From Argentina anserina (Eukaryota; Streptophyta; Magnoliopsida; Rosales; Rosaceae), in assembly GCF_933775445.1 (NCBI RefSeq), contig NC_065877.1, positions 12,276,001 through 12,340,000 on the forward strand: a stretch of DNA of 64,000 bases. The letters are read 5' to 3'. The notes below the pieces were generated by a model, which did not search any database, was not told the origin of the DNA, and saw only the letters and a program-made list of their open reading frames with translations. This document shows, in pieces, positions 1-10,456 of this stretch. Each line of letters opens with the position of its first letter. Within the stretch, counting starts at the first letter, position 1. Position numbers and translations under genes: made by a program.

Positions 1-556
1 TGGTGACTTGACTCGGCTGAACTGGATAGCCAGTAACTGTCTTATCGTCTTAGGTAGTAGCCATTAAGGGATAAAATGACGATGGCGAAAGATCAGATGC
101 TGAGACGGTGAAATGAAACGATCAATGGGAATAAGGATGACCTAATACTTTTGTTACCAAAAAAGAGGATGACCTTTTAGGAATTCGTTTTTCATTAATT
201 TTTTTTAAATTGAAAAAAAATAAAAAAGTGAAATTCTAGGACGCTTACCACTATCTTCTCGGTGAAAGTTTTGATGTTCATCCATGGGCCATGGCATCAT
301 CACCTTCTTGAATGATAATCTATGAACTATTAATTATTTCTTCTACACATAAATTTTTTTATTTGATAAATGTACAATTATATTAATAAAAATCAAGATC
401 ACAAACCAAGAGATCGGTGGTGGATATAAAATCTCTACAATCATCCTTACCTAAAACCAGCGATTACAGTGGACATGCAAGAACCTAGAGGATTCAATTG
501 TAACCAGCCATAAGTAATCAATACCTCATCACGACCAATCTCAAAAAGAAAACAGC

Positions 557-1004
557 TATATATATATATATATATACAGTCCTTAATCAGAGTGAACATT
601 CACTCTAAAATTACAGAGTGAATTTCTAATTTTGGCACACTTTTCAGTTAATTGTTTTCACCATAAGCGATTCAATATTTAGGTATGTTATTCAAGATCA
701 TATATACAAAGTTTCATCTAATTTGACAATGATATGAGCTTTCAAAATTGAGATTAACACAAACGGTTCACGTTGAATAATTTTAATTCATTAATTGATT
801 TAATCTAATTTCAATACCTTAGCGATGTCCGAATTAGATGAAATTTTGTAGAGATGATCTTGAATATCATACCTAAATATTGAATCGCTTATGGTGAAAA
901 AATTTGACCGAAAAGTGTGCCAAAATTGGAACTTCATTTTGTAATTTCAGAGTGAAGCTTCACTCTGGATAGGGACTGTATAAATATATATATATATATA
1001 TATA
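557..1004. mobile_element. Foldback MITE inserted in a TA microsatellite
   Basis: Two arms of about 150 bp (577-730 and 826-979) are inverted copies of each other. They share long matching stretches, such as gattcaatatttaggtatg on the left and its complement on the right. The ends read cagtcc on the left and ggactg on the right. Both outer sides are (TA)n tracts (557-576 and 979-1004), which fits insertion into a TA microsatellite, as known for Micron-like plant MITEs. The roughly 95 bp centre has no coding capacity. The superfamily is an inference. Confidence 0.75.
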
Positions 1005-3400
1005 CACAATCCGTCTCTACTACGGACGTCTAGACGGTCTGCACCATCCAGATTCGACGATTCCGGCCACCGGTAACGCGCAACGATGGTGCCGACCAGC
1101 ACAACCACACTCCCTTCCTCCCGGCGCTCTTTTCTGTGCCGGTGCACGGCGGTCGGAACCTCAAAAATTCAAATTTCTGGGAACCGTGAGGAGATTTCGA
1201 GATTTCATCCGGCACAAATAGGAGATTAAATACACTGTGAATCCAATTACAAGCACCATTATGAATTCAACAGGAGATTTCGTAACTTCTTGGTTCAACT
1301 CATGCAACACTATGAATTCATGTATTTGTCTTCTGAAGTACACTGTGAATCCATATTACGAGATTAAATAATTAATATATATCACCACAATTGAACCTAA
1401 GAAAGAAAATTGATATATACTTGATCTTTCTTGCCCTCTTAATCTCGTTAGTCACTTCTTTTATAGAGACCCCAACAAAATTTAAAGGTCATAGAAGACC
1501 TTCGTCCATCCGATGCCAACTAGAACTACCCACCACAGTCAAATCTAAGTCTGTCACCCGACGTAACCTATCATGCTAATATATCAATCTTTTGATTTCT
1601 GCTTGCTATTATTCAAAATTTGAACAATTGAGGTGGAGATGGATTTAGGAATTTATCTGAGTAAAAAATTAAGTTCTCTAAACAAAATGAATCAAGAAAG
1701 ATAGAAGAAGAGAGGATGACGGGTGCGAAAATTGATATGTTCAATAAAAACTAGAATGAACACACACCCATTGGGTGTGGGGTAAATTTATTTTATAAAA
1801 TATTTAAAACTTTAATAAATAAATAGGGATTAATGCAAGTACCTTTTACACACAGTGGAGATAAGGTTTTTTCACGTGGGTAGTTATTGAAGATATGTGT
1901 GGGTAATTAATGAACATATAAGTGGTAGTCATCTTAAAATTATTTATTATTATTTATTATTATGTGATGTTTTATAATTAACTATTTTATCCCTATTAAT
2001 TTTCTCAATATCAATTTTGTTAATATTTTACGGTTGAAATGATACATTTTCATTTCAAAAAATGGTACATTTTTTCTGTTTTAGCTAGCCAGCCTAGTTA
2101 ATTTGGATTATAAAAGTATAGATTGAATAGAAATGTGTGAGAAGCCACGTGCTTAATTGATATGTGGTTGAGCATGATGAATCTAAGGCTAAGATTGTAG
2201 CTCATTATTAAAATAATCGTTAGTGATGGTAAAGCGTGGTGTATTTAGTCGGTTTCAAGCTTTTAACATAATTAGGTTCACGTATAATGGTATGGCTAGC
2301 TGGAAATGACACTAGTTTTTATTTCATTAGTATTCATTCGGTATCTTGGTCCAGGAATCAACCGTTTTGAAATTTTGAATCGATAACTCAGGGCTCAAAT
2401 TGAGGGAATCGAAGCCCCGTGTGAAAAAAGGGCCCTGGTACAAAAACCTTTTATTCAAAAAACAAAAAACCTTCTTTATTGGCAAAATTAGAAAGAAGAA
2501 TAGGGGATTATATGAAGCTCTGAACACCGAAACCGTCAAATTCAGAATATCAAAGTAATTGTGAAGGATCACCATTAAGTCTATCCATTTATAGAGATAG
2601 TAGAGAAAAAAAATTTGGTTTAGGAGAACAACAATTGGCAGCCGAACTCTTTAATTCATGCAATTAGTCTTCTTCATAATAAAATGAGAAGATTAAGAAT
2701 TTAAGAGATAAGAAGAGGGCGAAATGATGAAAAAAGTGAGGTTTTCTTAGAAACAATGCAATTGTGAAGGTCAAAGAAGAGGAGATGCAGATTAATCGAC
2801 AAATGTAAGCAAATAGGAAAAAAAAAAAATTTTGGGCCCAGTGCGGAAGTACTGCTTGCCCTCCCTAGGGCCGGCCATGCGATAACCAGACATCATCTTT
2901 TTCATGAACGATTTTATGTGAACATATCTTTCTTTAGTTGTATCAACAAATAAACATAACGAAATCATGAGAATGCTAAAAAATGTAAGTATCAATTTGT
3001 TGGCCGGATGTATGGCTTAAATATTTTTGTTTCCTTTTTCTTGTTAATGGTTAAAAATATTAGAAAACTACTCATGTAAGAAAACAAGATAACAACGTGA
3101 GTTCGTGACATATTAAGCGACTGTATGCGTTTTCTCATCGTAATGTATCAAATATATATATATATATATATATGTTTCTAGAAGCTAGGGAAAAGTTACA
3201 ACAAATTAACAGATTCCAAGATTTACAAAATTAAAAAACCAAAGAAAAAAAAGGGCCACTTAGTTCATCTTTAGTTACCAAATCCCAACTCCCAACTCCC
3301 CATCCCTCTAGATCTAGCCTCTGCAGGGTCATGAATTAAGGAAGAAAACCATTCTTGATTGTATAAAACTCAAACCCGGCCATTTTAATTTTTATCTCTC
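1005..3400. other. Gene-free stretch, no assignable gene
   Basis: The stretch is AT-rich. Its short open frames show no recognisable domain. A (TA)n tract lies at about 3152-3173. Positions 2330-2580 hold an open frame of 82 codons on the minus strand whose composition resembles organellar DNA, but I could not assign it. Confidence 0.5.
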
Positions 3401-4273
3401 TCAACCGGAAACATCACAATCTTTTTTACCACCGGTAAGCGTTCCACTGTTTGCACCGACCGCCAAACCAATCTTCAAATCTTTGCACGTAACTTTCATG
3501 TTCCCACTTTTTATATGCCACCATAACCCAGATGACCTCTCCTCATAATTCAAATTAAAAATCAAATTGAAAGTCACGCCTCCCGCTTCTCTGATCTCCT
3601 TGTCCATGTCTGCCGCCGGCGCCGAGCCATTGTTGACTTCGAACTTAAACTCCAGCTCATCACTAGCATTCCCCCAACTATAGTCGTCCCAATAGGGGGA
3701 GAGCGGCATAGGGGACGACCCGCCGGCTAACCAGGTTTCCTTTTGGTACAGGTTCGCCTCCGGCTTTTCGATTCTGAGTCTCGTCCTGCTGTTTTCCACG
3801 GACACTTTGGCGTCCCATTTTCCTGTAACGACTTTGTTTGCCGGGTTTACGTTGAAGTCGGAGACGGTAAGGCTGTCCACCTTGAAGGAAGTATGTTCGG
3901 GTTTGGCGACGAAGAAGAAGATGATGCTTGCGATGACGGTTAACATGAGTGATAAAATCATGATCATACAGATGCAGCGGAAGCAGGCGTTGCCTCCTTC
4001 ATCTGCCTGTGAATATTGATGCGTAGCGTAATAGGCCACAGCAGGGTCCTGTGCGTAGGTCGCAGGGGGGTAAGGGCTATAGCCGTAGCCCGGGTAGCCT
4101 TGAGGGGGAGCCCCTGAATAAGGTTGCTGAGGGTAGCTCATTGTTGAAGGAGGGTAGTTGGTACCCCCTGATGGGGGGTAGTTGGATACGGCAGGAGGTT
4201 GGTCGTTTTCGGAGAGTCGGCCGGAATGTTGTTCTTGGTTTCTGGGCTGATTATTTTCTGCTCCAGAAGCCAT
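3401..4273 (-). CDS. NDR1/HIN1-like (NHL) protein with LEA-2 domain
   Basis: An intronless frame of 290 residues. The first 90 residues are rich in Pro, Tyr and Gln, with repeated YPP and GYP motifs, and are probably cytosolic. One membrane segment spans about residues 98-123 and is preceded by a Cys cluster (C97, C100, C102), a plausible palmitoylation site. The extracytoplasmic part (about 125-290) has the LEA-2 pattern of this family, with LTVSDFNV, a GKWDAKVSVEN stretch and a late TCKDLKIGL strand. The NPN signature common in NHL proteins is not visible. Relatives are plasma-membrane proteins linked to pathogen response or membrane contact sites; a role here is inferred from family only. 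The ATG at 4271-4273 starts the only long frame. A second, shorter NHL gene lies at 31336-31998. Confidence 0.85.
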   Translation of the reverse strand: MASGAENNQPRNQEQHSGRLSENDQPPAVSNYPPSGGTNYPPSTMSYPQQPYSGAPPQGYPGYGYSPYPPATYAQDPAVAYYATHQYSQADEGGNACFRCICMIMILSLMLTVIASIIFFFVAKPEHTSFKVDSLTVSDFNVNPANKVVTGKWDAKVSVENSRTRLRIEKPEANLYQKETWLAGGSSPMPLSPYWDDYSWGNASDELEFKFEVNNGSAPAADMDKEIREAGGVTFNLIFNLNYEERSSGLWWHIKSGNMKVTCKDLKIGLAVGANSGTLTGGKKDCDVSG

Positions 4274-4491
4274 ATATATATGGCCGGCCGGGTATATATG
4301 GTTTCTCCCTCTCTCAAGAAGTAAATCCTTGGAGAGAGAAGATACAGGAGTAATTTGGAAATGTGAATTGAAGGGAGAAGAACGGAGGAGGGACTACAAA
4401 AATAGGCAGGTGAGATACGAAGTACGCGTAAAGAGCGTGGGATCAATGTGATTACAATTAGCATTTCTATGTTAAGTAAATGATTGAGGAC

Positions 4492-4996
4492 TGTTAACGC
4501 CACCCCATGAATGGAGTGATCTCCGGCTTAATCTCCTTCTGCTCCGGTCACTAGACCGGTGGTCGGAGACCTGGGAAACCCAACTAGCAGAAATGTCGAT
4601 CCGGCAACCCATCTGCTCGCTCGGGCATCGCCATTAACGTCACCCACAGTGGCTCGCCTTCAGCGCTAGATACAATGTACTGGCACACATTCCCACATGG
4701 AGGGAAGGGTCAGATACATTCCCCAGTGCACTTATAAATAGGCTGTCGAAATCACTTAAAAGAAGTAACATATTTGTAAGTCCTTAACTCTCGAATTTAT
4801 TCCGTTCTAGATATTAACTTAAGTTTCGAATGGTCGAAGGCCGGCGCACCGCTGACCCTTTGACTTTAGCTTGTTGTGTGTAGGTCCCACTGAACAAACA
4901 CACCGGAATACAAGACTACGAGAAGCTCGATCCCACGAATTTAGCTCCTGAATTTGTAGTGAACATTCGCTACGATGATGATCATGCATGTTAACA
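4492..4996 (+). repeat. Possible solo LTR or LTR remnant
   Basis: The stretch starts tgttaacg and ends tgttaaca, so it has TG...CA ends. It carries a TATA-like ataaata near 4734. A U5-like stretch follows (actctcg, then attaacttaagtttcgaatgg, then ggccggcgc), resembling the distal part of some plant gypsy LTRs. No matching 5-bp target duplication is visible (aggac versus tgttc), so the ends or the identity may be wrong. It lies about 220 bp upstream of the NHL start codon. Confidence 0.35.
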
Positions 4997-5177
4997 TGTT
5001 CCAATATGGAATATCTCTCTAGCTAATTAACTAATTTGTAGAAAAAAAAATGCTGATGGGGCACAACTAGCTAGTAAGCTATAAATCTTTCACCATGAAA
5101 GTTAAAACAAGAAAGAAATTTGCATTAGTCATCTCAGTAATACACCATTCATAAGACATCTAAAACTAAGGAAAATG

Positions 5178-5623
5178 TTTTGGTGCCATAATATGAGAAG
5201 CAAATTTGCCGACCACCATTTTTGTGCACACCTTTTTAAACTCATGACATGTGTTTTCCCAACTCATATTTAGATAATAATTGAGCAATTTGGACACATG
5301 TCTTGAATTTAAAAAGGTGGCATAAGAATGGTGATCGGCAAATTTGCTTCCCCATAATATGGCGCCAAATCCGGTCCTGCAATCTCATGTGGCATACCAC
5401 ATCACCTTGCAATGTCAGTAATTACAATAATTTTAAAATGTCATTTTTGAATGAAAAGACAATCATATATTTGTTAATCCAATGACTCTAGATTATTATA
5501 AAAAAAATTGTAGTTTTTTTATCATTTATTTTTCAAAATCCTCTCAAAATATAATAAAAATATGATATATACCAAGTATGCTTGAAATATATAAATATAT
5601 GTGTGTGTGTGTGTGCGCGCGGG

Positions 5624-5654
<31 letters not shown>

Positions 5655-6320
5655 CTACGTGTGTGTGTGAGGTGTCTATATGGTAATTGTATTAATTAAT
5701 TATAACCTTTAATTAATCATAAATCTAAATTAAATAAATAAGAAAGTCATGAATCTTGACATATTTGTAACTAGAAAGATTACCATCGACTTAATTGTAT
5801 TAAATATGGTATTAATTAAGATATATATACTCTAGGAAAAATAACATTTGTTACCTTACATATCATTTTAAATCGATTATACCCTAAGAAAAGAATATTC
5901 CCTTTCATAAAAAAAAACCAAAATAATCTTACGAAAAGTTTTCATCTAAATATAAATGTGTAGTTATCTTACATCGTCTGAAATTTTAAAATAAATATAT
6001 TTTGTGCATATATATATATATATATGTATTTCGCGCGTGCACACGCATATTTCAAGCATATTTTCGTAATTTTCAAAATTTTAAATTGTATTTTAGATAC
6101 ATTATTGTGATGAAAAAGAAGAAATGATATAAAAAAATAAAAGAAATATTTTTATAATAATTTAGAACTGTTGAATTAACAAAGATATGATTTTCTTTTC
6201 ATTAAAATGATATTTTTATATAATTTTAATTGTTAAAACGTGGCAATGTGACGTGACATGCCAGTTAGGATTACGGCACCTGAATTGGCGTTATATTATG
6301 GCGTAGGGCACTCTTCCAAA
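5178..6320. mobile_element. Long-inverted-repeat foldback element, about 1.1 kb
   Basis: About 300 bp at 5352-5660 is repeated in inverted form at 5990-6306. Shared landmarks are the ccataatat end, atcacttgcaatgt versus acattgccacg, tgaatgaaaagacaatcat versus its complement, and the tgcttgaaatat next to GT/GC and TA tracts. The interior is AT-rich with microsatellites (about 5598-5655 and 6009-6025) and no coding capacity. The left arm is interrupted by a smaller MITE at 5196-5351. Outer boundaries are approximate. Confidence 0.7.
5196..5351. mobile_element. 156-bp MITE with 10-bp target duplication
   Basis: Terminal inverted repeats read agaagcaaatttgccgacc on the left and, as complement, ggaagcaaatttgccgatcacc on the right. 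A perfect 10-bp direct repeat, ccataatatg, flanks it at 5186-5195 and 5352-5361. Removing the element and one duplicate restores the left arm of the larger foldback, so this insertion is younger. A 9-11 bp duplication fits Mutator-type MITEs. Confidence 0.85.
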
Positions 6321-6347
6321 ACTAAAATATACGTAGTCTAAGTCTTA

Positions 6348-6499
6348 GGTGTGTTTTGGAATGGTCTAAGACCATCGTGGTATAAACCTGTCGGAGGACA
6401 CGTGTCAACATTTTATTTGGACCAAAAGGTTAGTCACTGTTTATTTTTTTTTACTTGAACGTTAGACCACGGTTGTACTGGACCAGAATAGAATGCTCC
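6348..6499. mobile_element. 152-bp MITE with 10-bp target duplication
   Basis: A perfect direct repeat ctaagtctta lies at 6338-6347 and 6500-6509. Inside it, the ends form an imperfect inverted repeat: ggtgtgttttggaatggtc on the left and, as complement, ggagcattctattctggtcc on the right. There is no coding capacity. Confidence 0.65.
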
Positions 6500-6534
6500 C
6501 TAAGTCTTATACTTGTCCACAGATTGTAAGTACC

Positions 6535-6654
6535 AATATATCCTATCACCTACATGAAACGCAAGACTAGATTTTGCAACGTTTTTGTTGATCGATCTAA
6601 TATATCCTATCACCTACATGGAACGCAAGATTCCGCAACGTTGCTGATCGATCT
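6535..6654. repeat. Two-copy tandem duplication of about 60 bp
   Basis: tatcctatcacctacatg, then aacgcaaga, gcaacg and gatcgatct occur in the same order at 6536-6598 and 6599-6654. The first copy carries a few extra bases (ctagatttt) in the middle. Confidence 0.8.
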
Positions 6655-7700
6655 CTTTCATCGCGTGAGACAACGTCATTGAAGTGAGCGTGTCTGCATT
6701 GTACTATACAAAACATTTCATTGTGGAAGAATTTCAAACGCTTGGAATATATTATCTACATATTTGGTATTTGGTCAATAATAAAACAAGATTAAAACCC
6801 AACAACAACTTTAAAAGTTGTTTTTAGAGTCACTATTTATGAAACTCGCCTTAGGTTTCAAAATCTCAAGTCCAATCTTGGGTCGTTTGCCGAATGGGAA
6901 GGAAGAAATTGAATTTAGAAATAGTGAAATTAATAGAAACCATCGATCGATCAGCAATGTCAGTGTGGAGTGTGGACCAACTCCGGTCCTTCTTTTGAAC
7001 TATCGTGAAACCATCATCTCTTAGAGCTAGCGCTACAATTTTCCAAACTTTGAGCTAGTAATAAGTAAATTTTATTTTCCGATATGGGGAAAGAACCTTT
7101 TGAGTTTTGATGCTAAGGCTTCACCCTTGATCTATCAATCATTAGCAGGTAAGTAAATTGAATCTATGTGAAATATGAGGGATGAATTTAGAGAAAATTA
7201 GATATAAACCCATCTTTGGAGCCTCATTTGAAGTTAACCTCACAGCCAAATAATTTTTAAATCTATACCCAAATGAATTATTTCAACATTCTTTATAGGT
7301 TTTATTTCTATAAATTAAATTTTCTTTTTAGCTAGCTTCACTTTTTTACCCTTCTAGTTGAAAAAGGAAAACAACTTCTAGAGAAGTAGTTATGACTAAG
7401 CAATTTTGTTTTCTTAAATAATCCTTATTTTATGTTGCTGACATGAATACACATTACACATTCTATATATATGCTCATTACAAATATGTAGCTCTTATAT
7501 TTCTTATATGTAGGTAGTCTCACAGAATTTCATACAATTTTTTTTCAATGAGACCAAATATTACCGCATAATGATGAGAGAATGAAAGATGCAAGACGAA
7601 GGCAATCATGCATATATGGTACTTCTCGCCTACATCTCCTAGTCATAGAGAAGAAATATAAAAGAATCTGGTACGTACTTTATACTCATGCCAAAAGTTC
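6655..7700. other. Gene-free stretch upstream of the Athila element
   Basis: AT-rich sequence with short frames only (for example 6818-7024) and no recognisable product. The last five bases, agttc at 7696-7700, would be the target-site copy of the Athila insertion; the partner copy is lost with the truncated 3' LTR. Confidence 0.5.
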
Positions 7701-9225
7701 TGATAATAGCACTTTGTGCGACGTTCTTAACATGTTTTTACCTCAATTTGTACTTTTCTTAGCCCTTATTGTTGTACTATTGAGTCATTGAGTCGTAGTA
7801 AGAGTCTTGGGCGGTATTGGATGCATTTTTGTGCTTACATGAGTTAAAAACGCATAATTGGTCTAGAGTCCTAGTTTGACTAGGAATCTTTGTTAGGTTT
7901 TGAAACTAATTATCTCTTACTTATGATTTTATTTTCTTATTTTGAGATTTGATTGAAGAGATAATTAAAGAAAAAGAGATGGAGCCAAGTCATGCAACAA
8001 TTACATAGAAGATGATCATTAAAGACATAAAACATGGCATGTTTTAGGGATTAAAGTATGACATGTTTTAGGGAACAAAACATGGCATGATTTAAGGGAT
8101 TAAAGCATTGCATTATAATATGAGGAAAGATGCAACTACCATCATTCTTTCCTCTATATATACATGGCTTCATCTCTCAAATAAAATAACTTCTCCTTTG
8201 CATTCAAGAGCCAAAACTCTACCAAAATACTACCTCAAACATCCTTCACCAAAACAACAAGCCATTCTCCCCCATATACAAATTCCATCTCCACCGAAAT
8301 CACCATTGAAGACACACCTCCAAGGTTCCTACAACGTGTGATTCTCGCAACTCATCTCCACGGGTTTGTTCGCTTTTGAATGTTTTTACAATACTTTGTC
8401 TATAAAGATTGTAGTATGATGTTTGTGTGAGATTATTGTGTTGTATTAAGAATCGAAATTTTCAGATTGTTTTATTAGATTTTTGGATCTTTGCCGAATT
8501 GATGGTTTTCCATAATTAATGAGTTTGTATTTCTATTGTTGTGTTCTAATCATCTTTCTCATACTTTTAGATTATTTTCAGATATGTGCATATGAATTTA
8601 GTGCTTCGATGCATTCCCTAAGATTGTGTTTGAGTGCTAGATTCATCAACCATATTGACACAAATCGAATCATGCCCTAAGTAGGTTCGATTTGTGTTGA
8701 TTAAAAGTGGTAAAAATTCTGGAAATTTGCATGTGAAACCATGGTGGGTGACGCCATACATGAAACATGTCTCCAACAAAGATTTGGTGCTTAAATGTAA
8801 TCTGGTTTGATTTCTACTCTAACTGTTATTGAATTTGATTGCATGCAAATTTAGATTAGGCCCTAAGTCAATCTAAATGTTAATTAAAATCTTGCACGAT
8901 TAGATGATCCTCTAAGGCTCTAATTGTATTGGTGTCTAAAAAGTATGTAATTGGTCAAATTAGAATGCATGATAGGTTCGAACTTATAATTATGTGGTGT
9001 AATGGTAAATTTGATTTAAGTTTGTTAAAGAGAAGTCGATCATGTAAATAGTAATTTAGGTTTTATTTTAGCAGTTAATAATCAATCTTAAACCCCTCAT
9101 TATTTGTTAACACTAAAAGTTTAGAGTTCCCTCCAATTCCCCGGAAAGAACAATCCATGCTTATTCTATACTAACGATGATGTTTTACATGGTTTATTAT
9201 AGACGTTTTAATTAACGCTCTATCA
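7701..9225 (+). repeat. 5' LTR of the Athila element
   Basis: Starts tgataatagcac and ends ctctatca, directly before the primer site. Its first about 810 bases (to about 8510) recur at 17824-18626. A related 1620-bp LTR stands alone at 33337-34956. Confidence 0.9.
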
Positions 9226-9228
9226 TTT

Positions 9229-9246
9229 TGGCGCCGTTGCCGGGGA
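9229..9246 (+). other. Primer binding site, tRNA-Asp type
   Basis: tggcgccgttgccgggga lies three bases after the LTR end. It is the 18-nt primer site known from Athila-type elements and is complementary to the 3' end of plant tRNA-Asp. Confidence 0.9.
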
Positions 9247-10456
9247 ATTGAGAAAATCTCAATTCTTTGAAGTATTAATTTTGTACTATATTGTATATTT
9301 GTAAAAATAAATTCCTGTGAATAATACGGTGAACAGTAACATTCAGTAAAAACAATTATAAGTTTTTTTTACATCTAAAAAAAAGTAAATCTTTGTAATT
9401 TTTTTTTACTTTTTTTTGTAAAGTGTAAAAATACTTATAAATTGTAAAAAAACACTTTATATTTGTAAAAATAAATTTTGTGTACAGTAAATAGTAAATC
9501 GAAAAAATATAAATTAAAAAAATATATGTATGTGAATAGTAATAAGTAACAGTAAAGTATGCACAGTAAAAAAATTAATTAAATTGTTTTTTCTATATTT
9601 TTGTGATAAATGTTTTAATTTTGTTATAGTATGCATATATGATACTTGTTACACTTAGATAAATTTTTAAGGAAGCTAAAATGTTTATTTATGTTTAGTT
9701 TATTGTAAGTTATAAAGTGAACGGAATATGTAAAGTCCATTTTGTTAATATTAGCCTTAACCCTCCATTTGTACCTTGCTAAAATCACTTGGGATTGAGG
9801 GCGACTTTTATTAACACTTTGAGGTCAATCTAACACACAAAGTTATTCCGAGCTGAGTAAGGGGCATGTTATTTTCATTATCCTGTTTCAAGGTTTACAA
9901 AATTGAATCTCAGAGGCCCAAAGACTGACATACATCTCAGTAATGGAGTCGATTGGGAAAGCATCATTTCAAGGATGTGGCTCCCGTGGTGTTCAACAAA
10001 TGAGTCATGCCTTGTGACTATCTCTGATTATAGCTATCCAGCATTCTGAAACAAAGGAATGAGTTTGTGTCTAGACGACGTACTTAGGCCGCACGTCCAC
10101 CTCACTTTATAACTTAGAAAATAACTTTATATAAATAGATGTATATAGTTTCAAAAGAAAATGATATTGTAACTTTTAAGGTATATCGGATAAAGCAAGA
10201 CCCTTACCTGAGACTATTTCAGTCCATTGCACAGTTAACTCCTCTGCTCCACGTACGTTAAATGTTAGGATTGTGTGTGAATAAAATCAATTAGACTTAG
10301 TAATACTTTACAATTGTAGATTTCGTTAAAAAAAACAATCAATCCGTAACAAACAAAGAAAAGAAAATGAAAGTGAAAAAAAAAAGTTTGTATTTACTTA
10401 TACTTGTATTTCATACTTTGTAAAGTTACTAAAAATTGTTCTTTTCAGGCTCATGA
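9247..10456 (+). other. Untranslated leader of the Athila element
   Basis: AT-rich, with no long frame. It carries many short A- and T-runs and repeated gtaaaaa, agtaaa and aacagtaa words around 9300-9570. The sequence before the gag ATG (ttcttttcaggctc at about 10439-10452) resembles a splice acceptor. Confidence 0.6.

Noticed and set aside
2327..2575. Minus-strand 82-codon frame with an organelle-like composition
   Set aside because: I could not match it to a specific plastid or mitochondrial gene. It may be an organellar insertion, but this cannot be supported from the sequence alone.
8108..8341. A 77-codon frame, repeated at 18224-18457
   Set aside because: It lies inside both copies of the Athila LTR, so it recurs because the LTR is repeated. 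No known domain is encoded.
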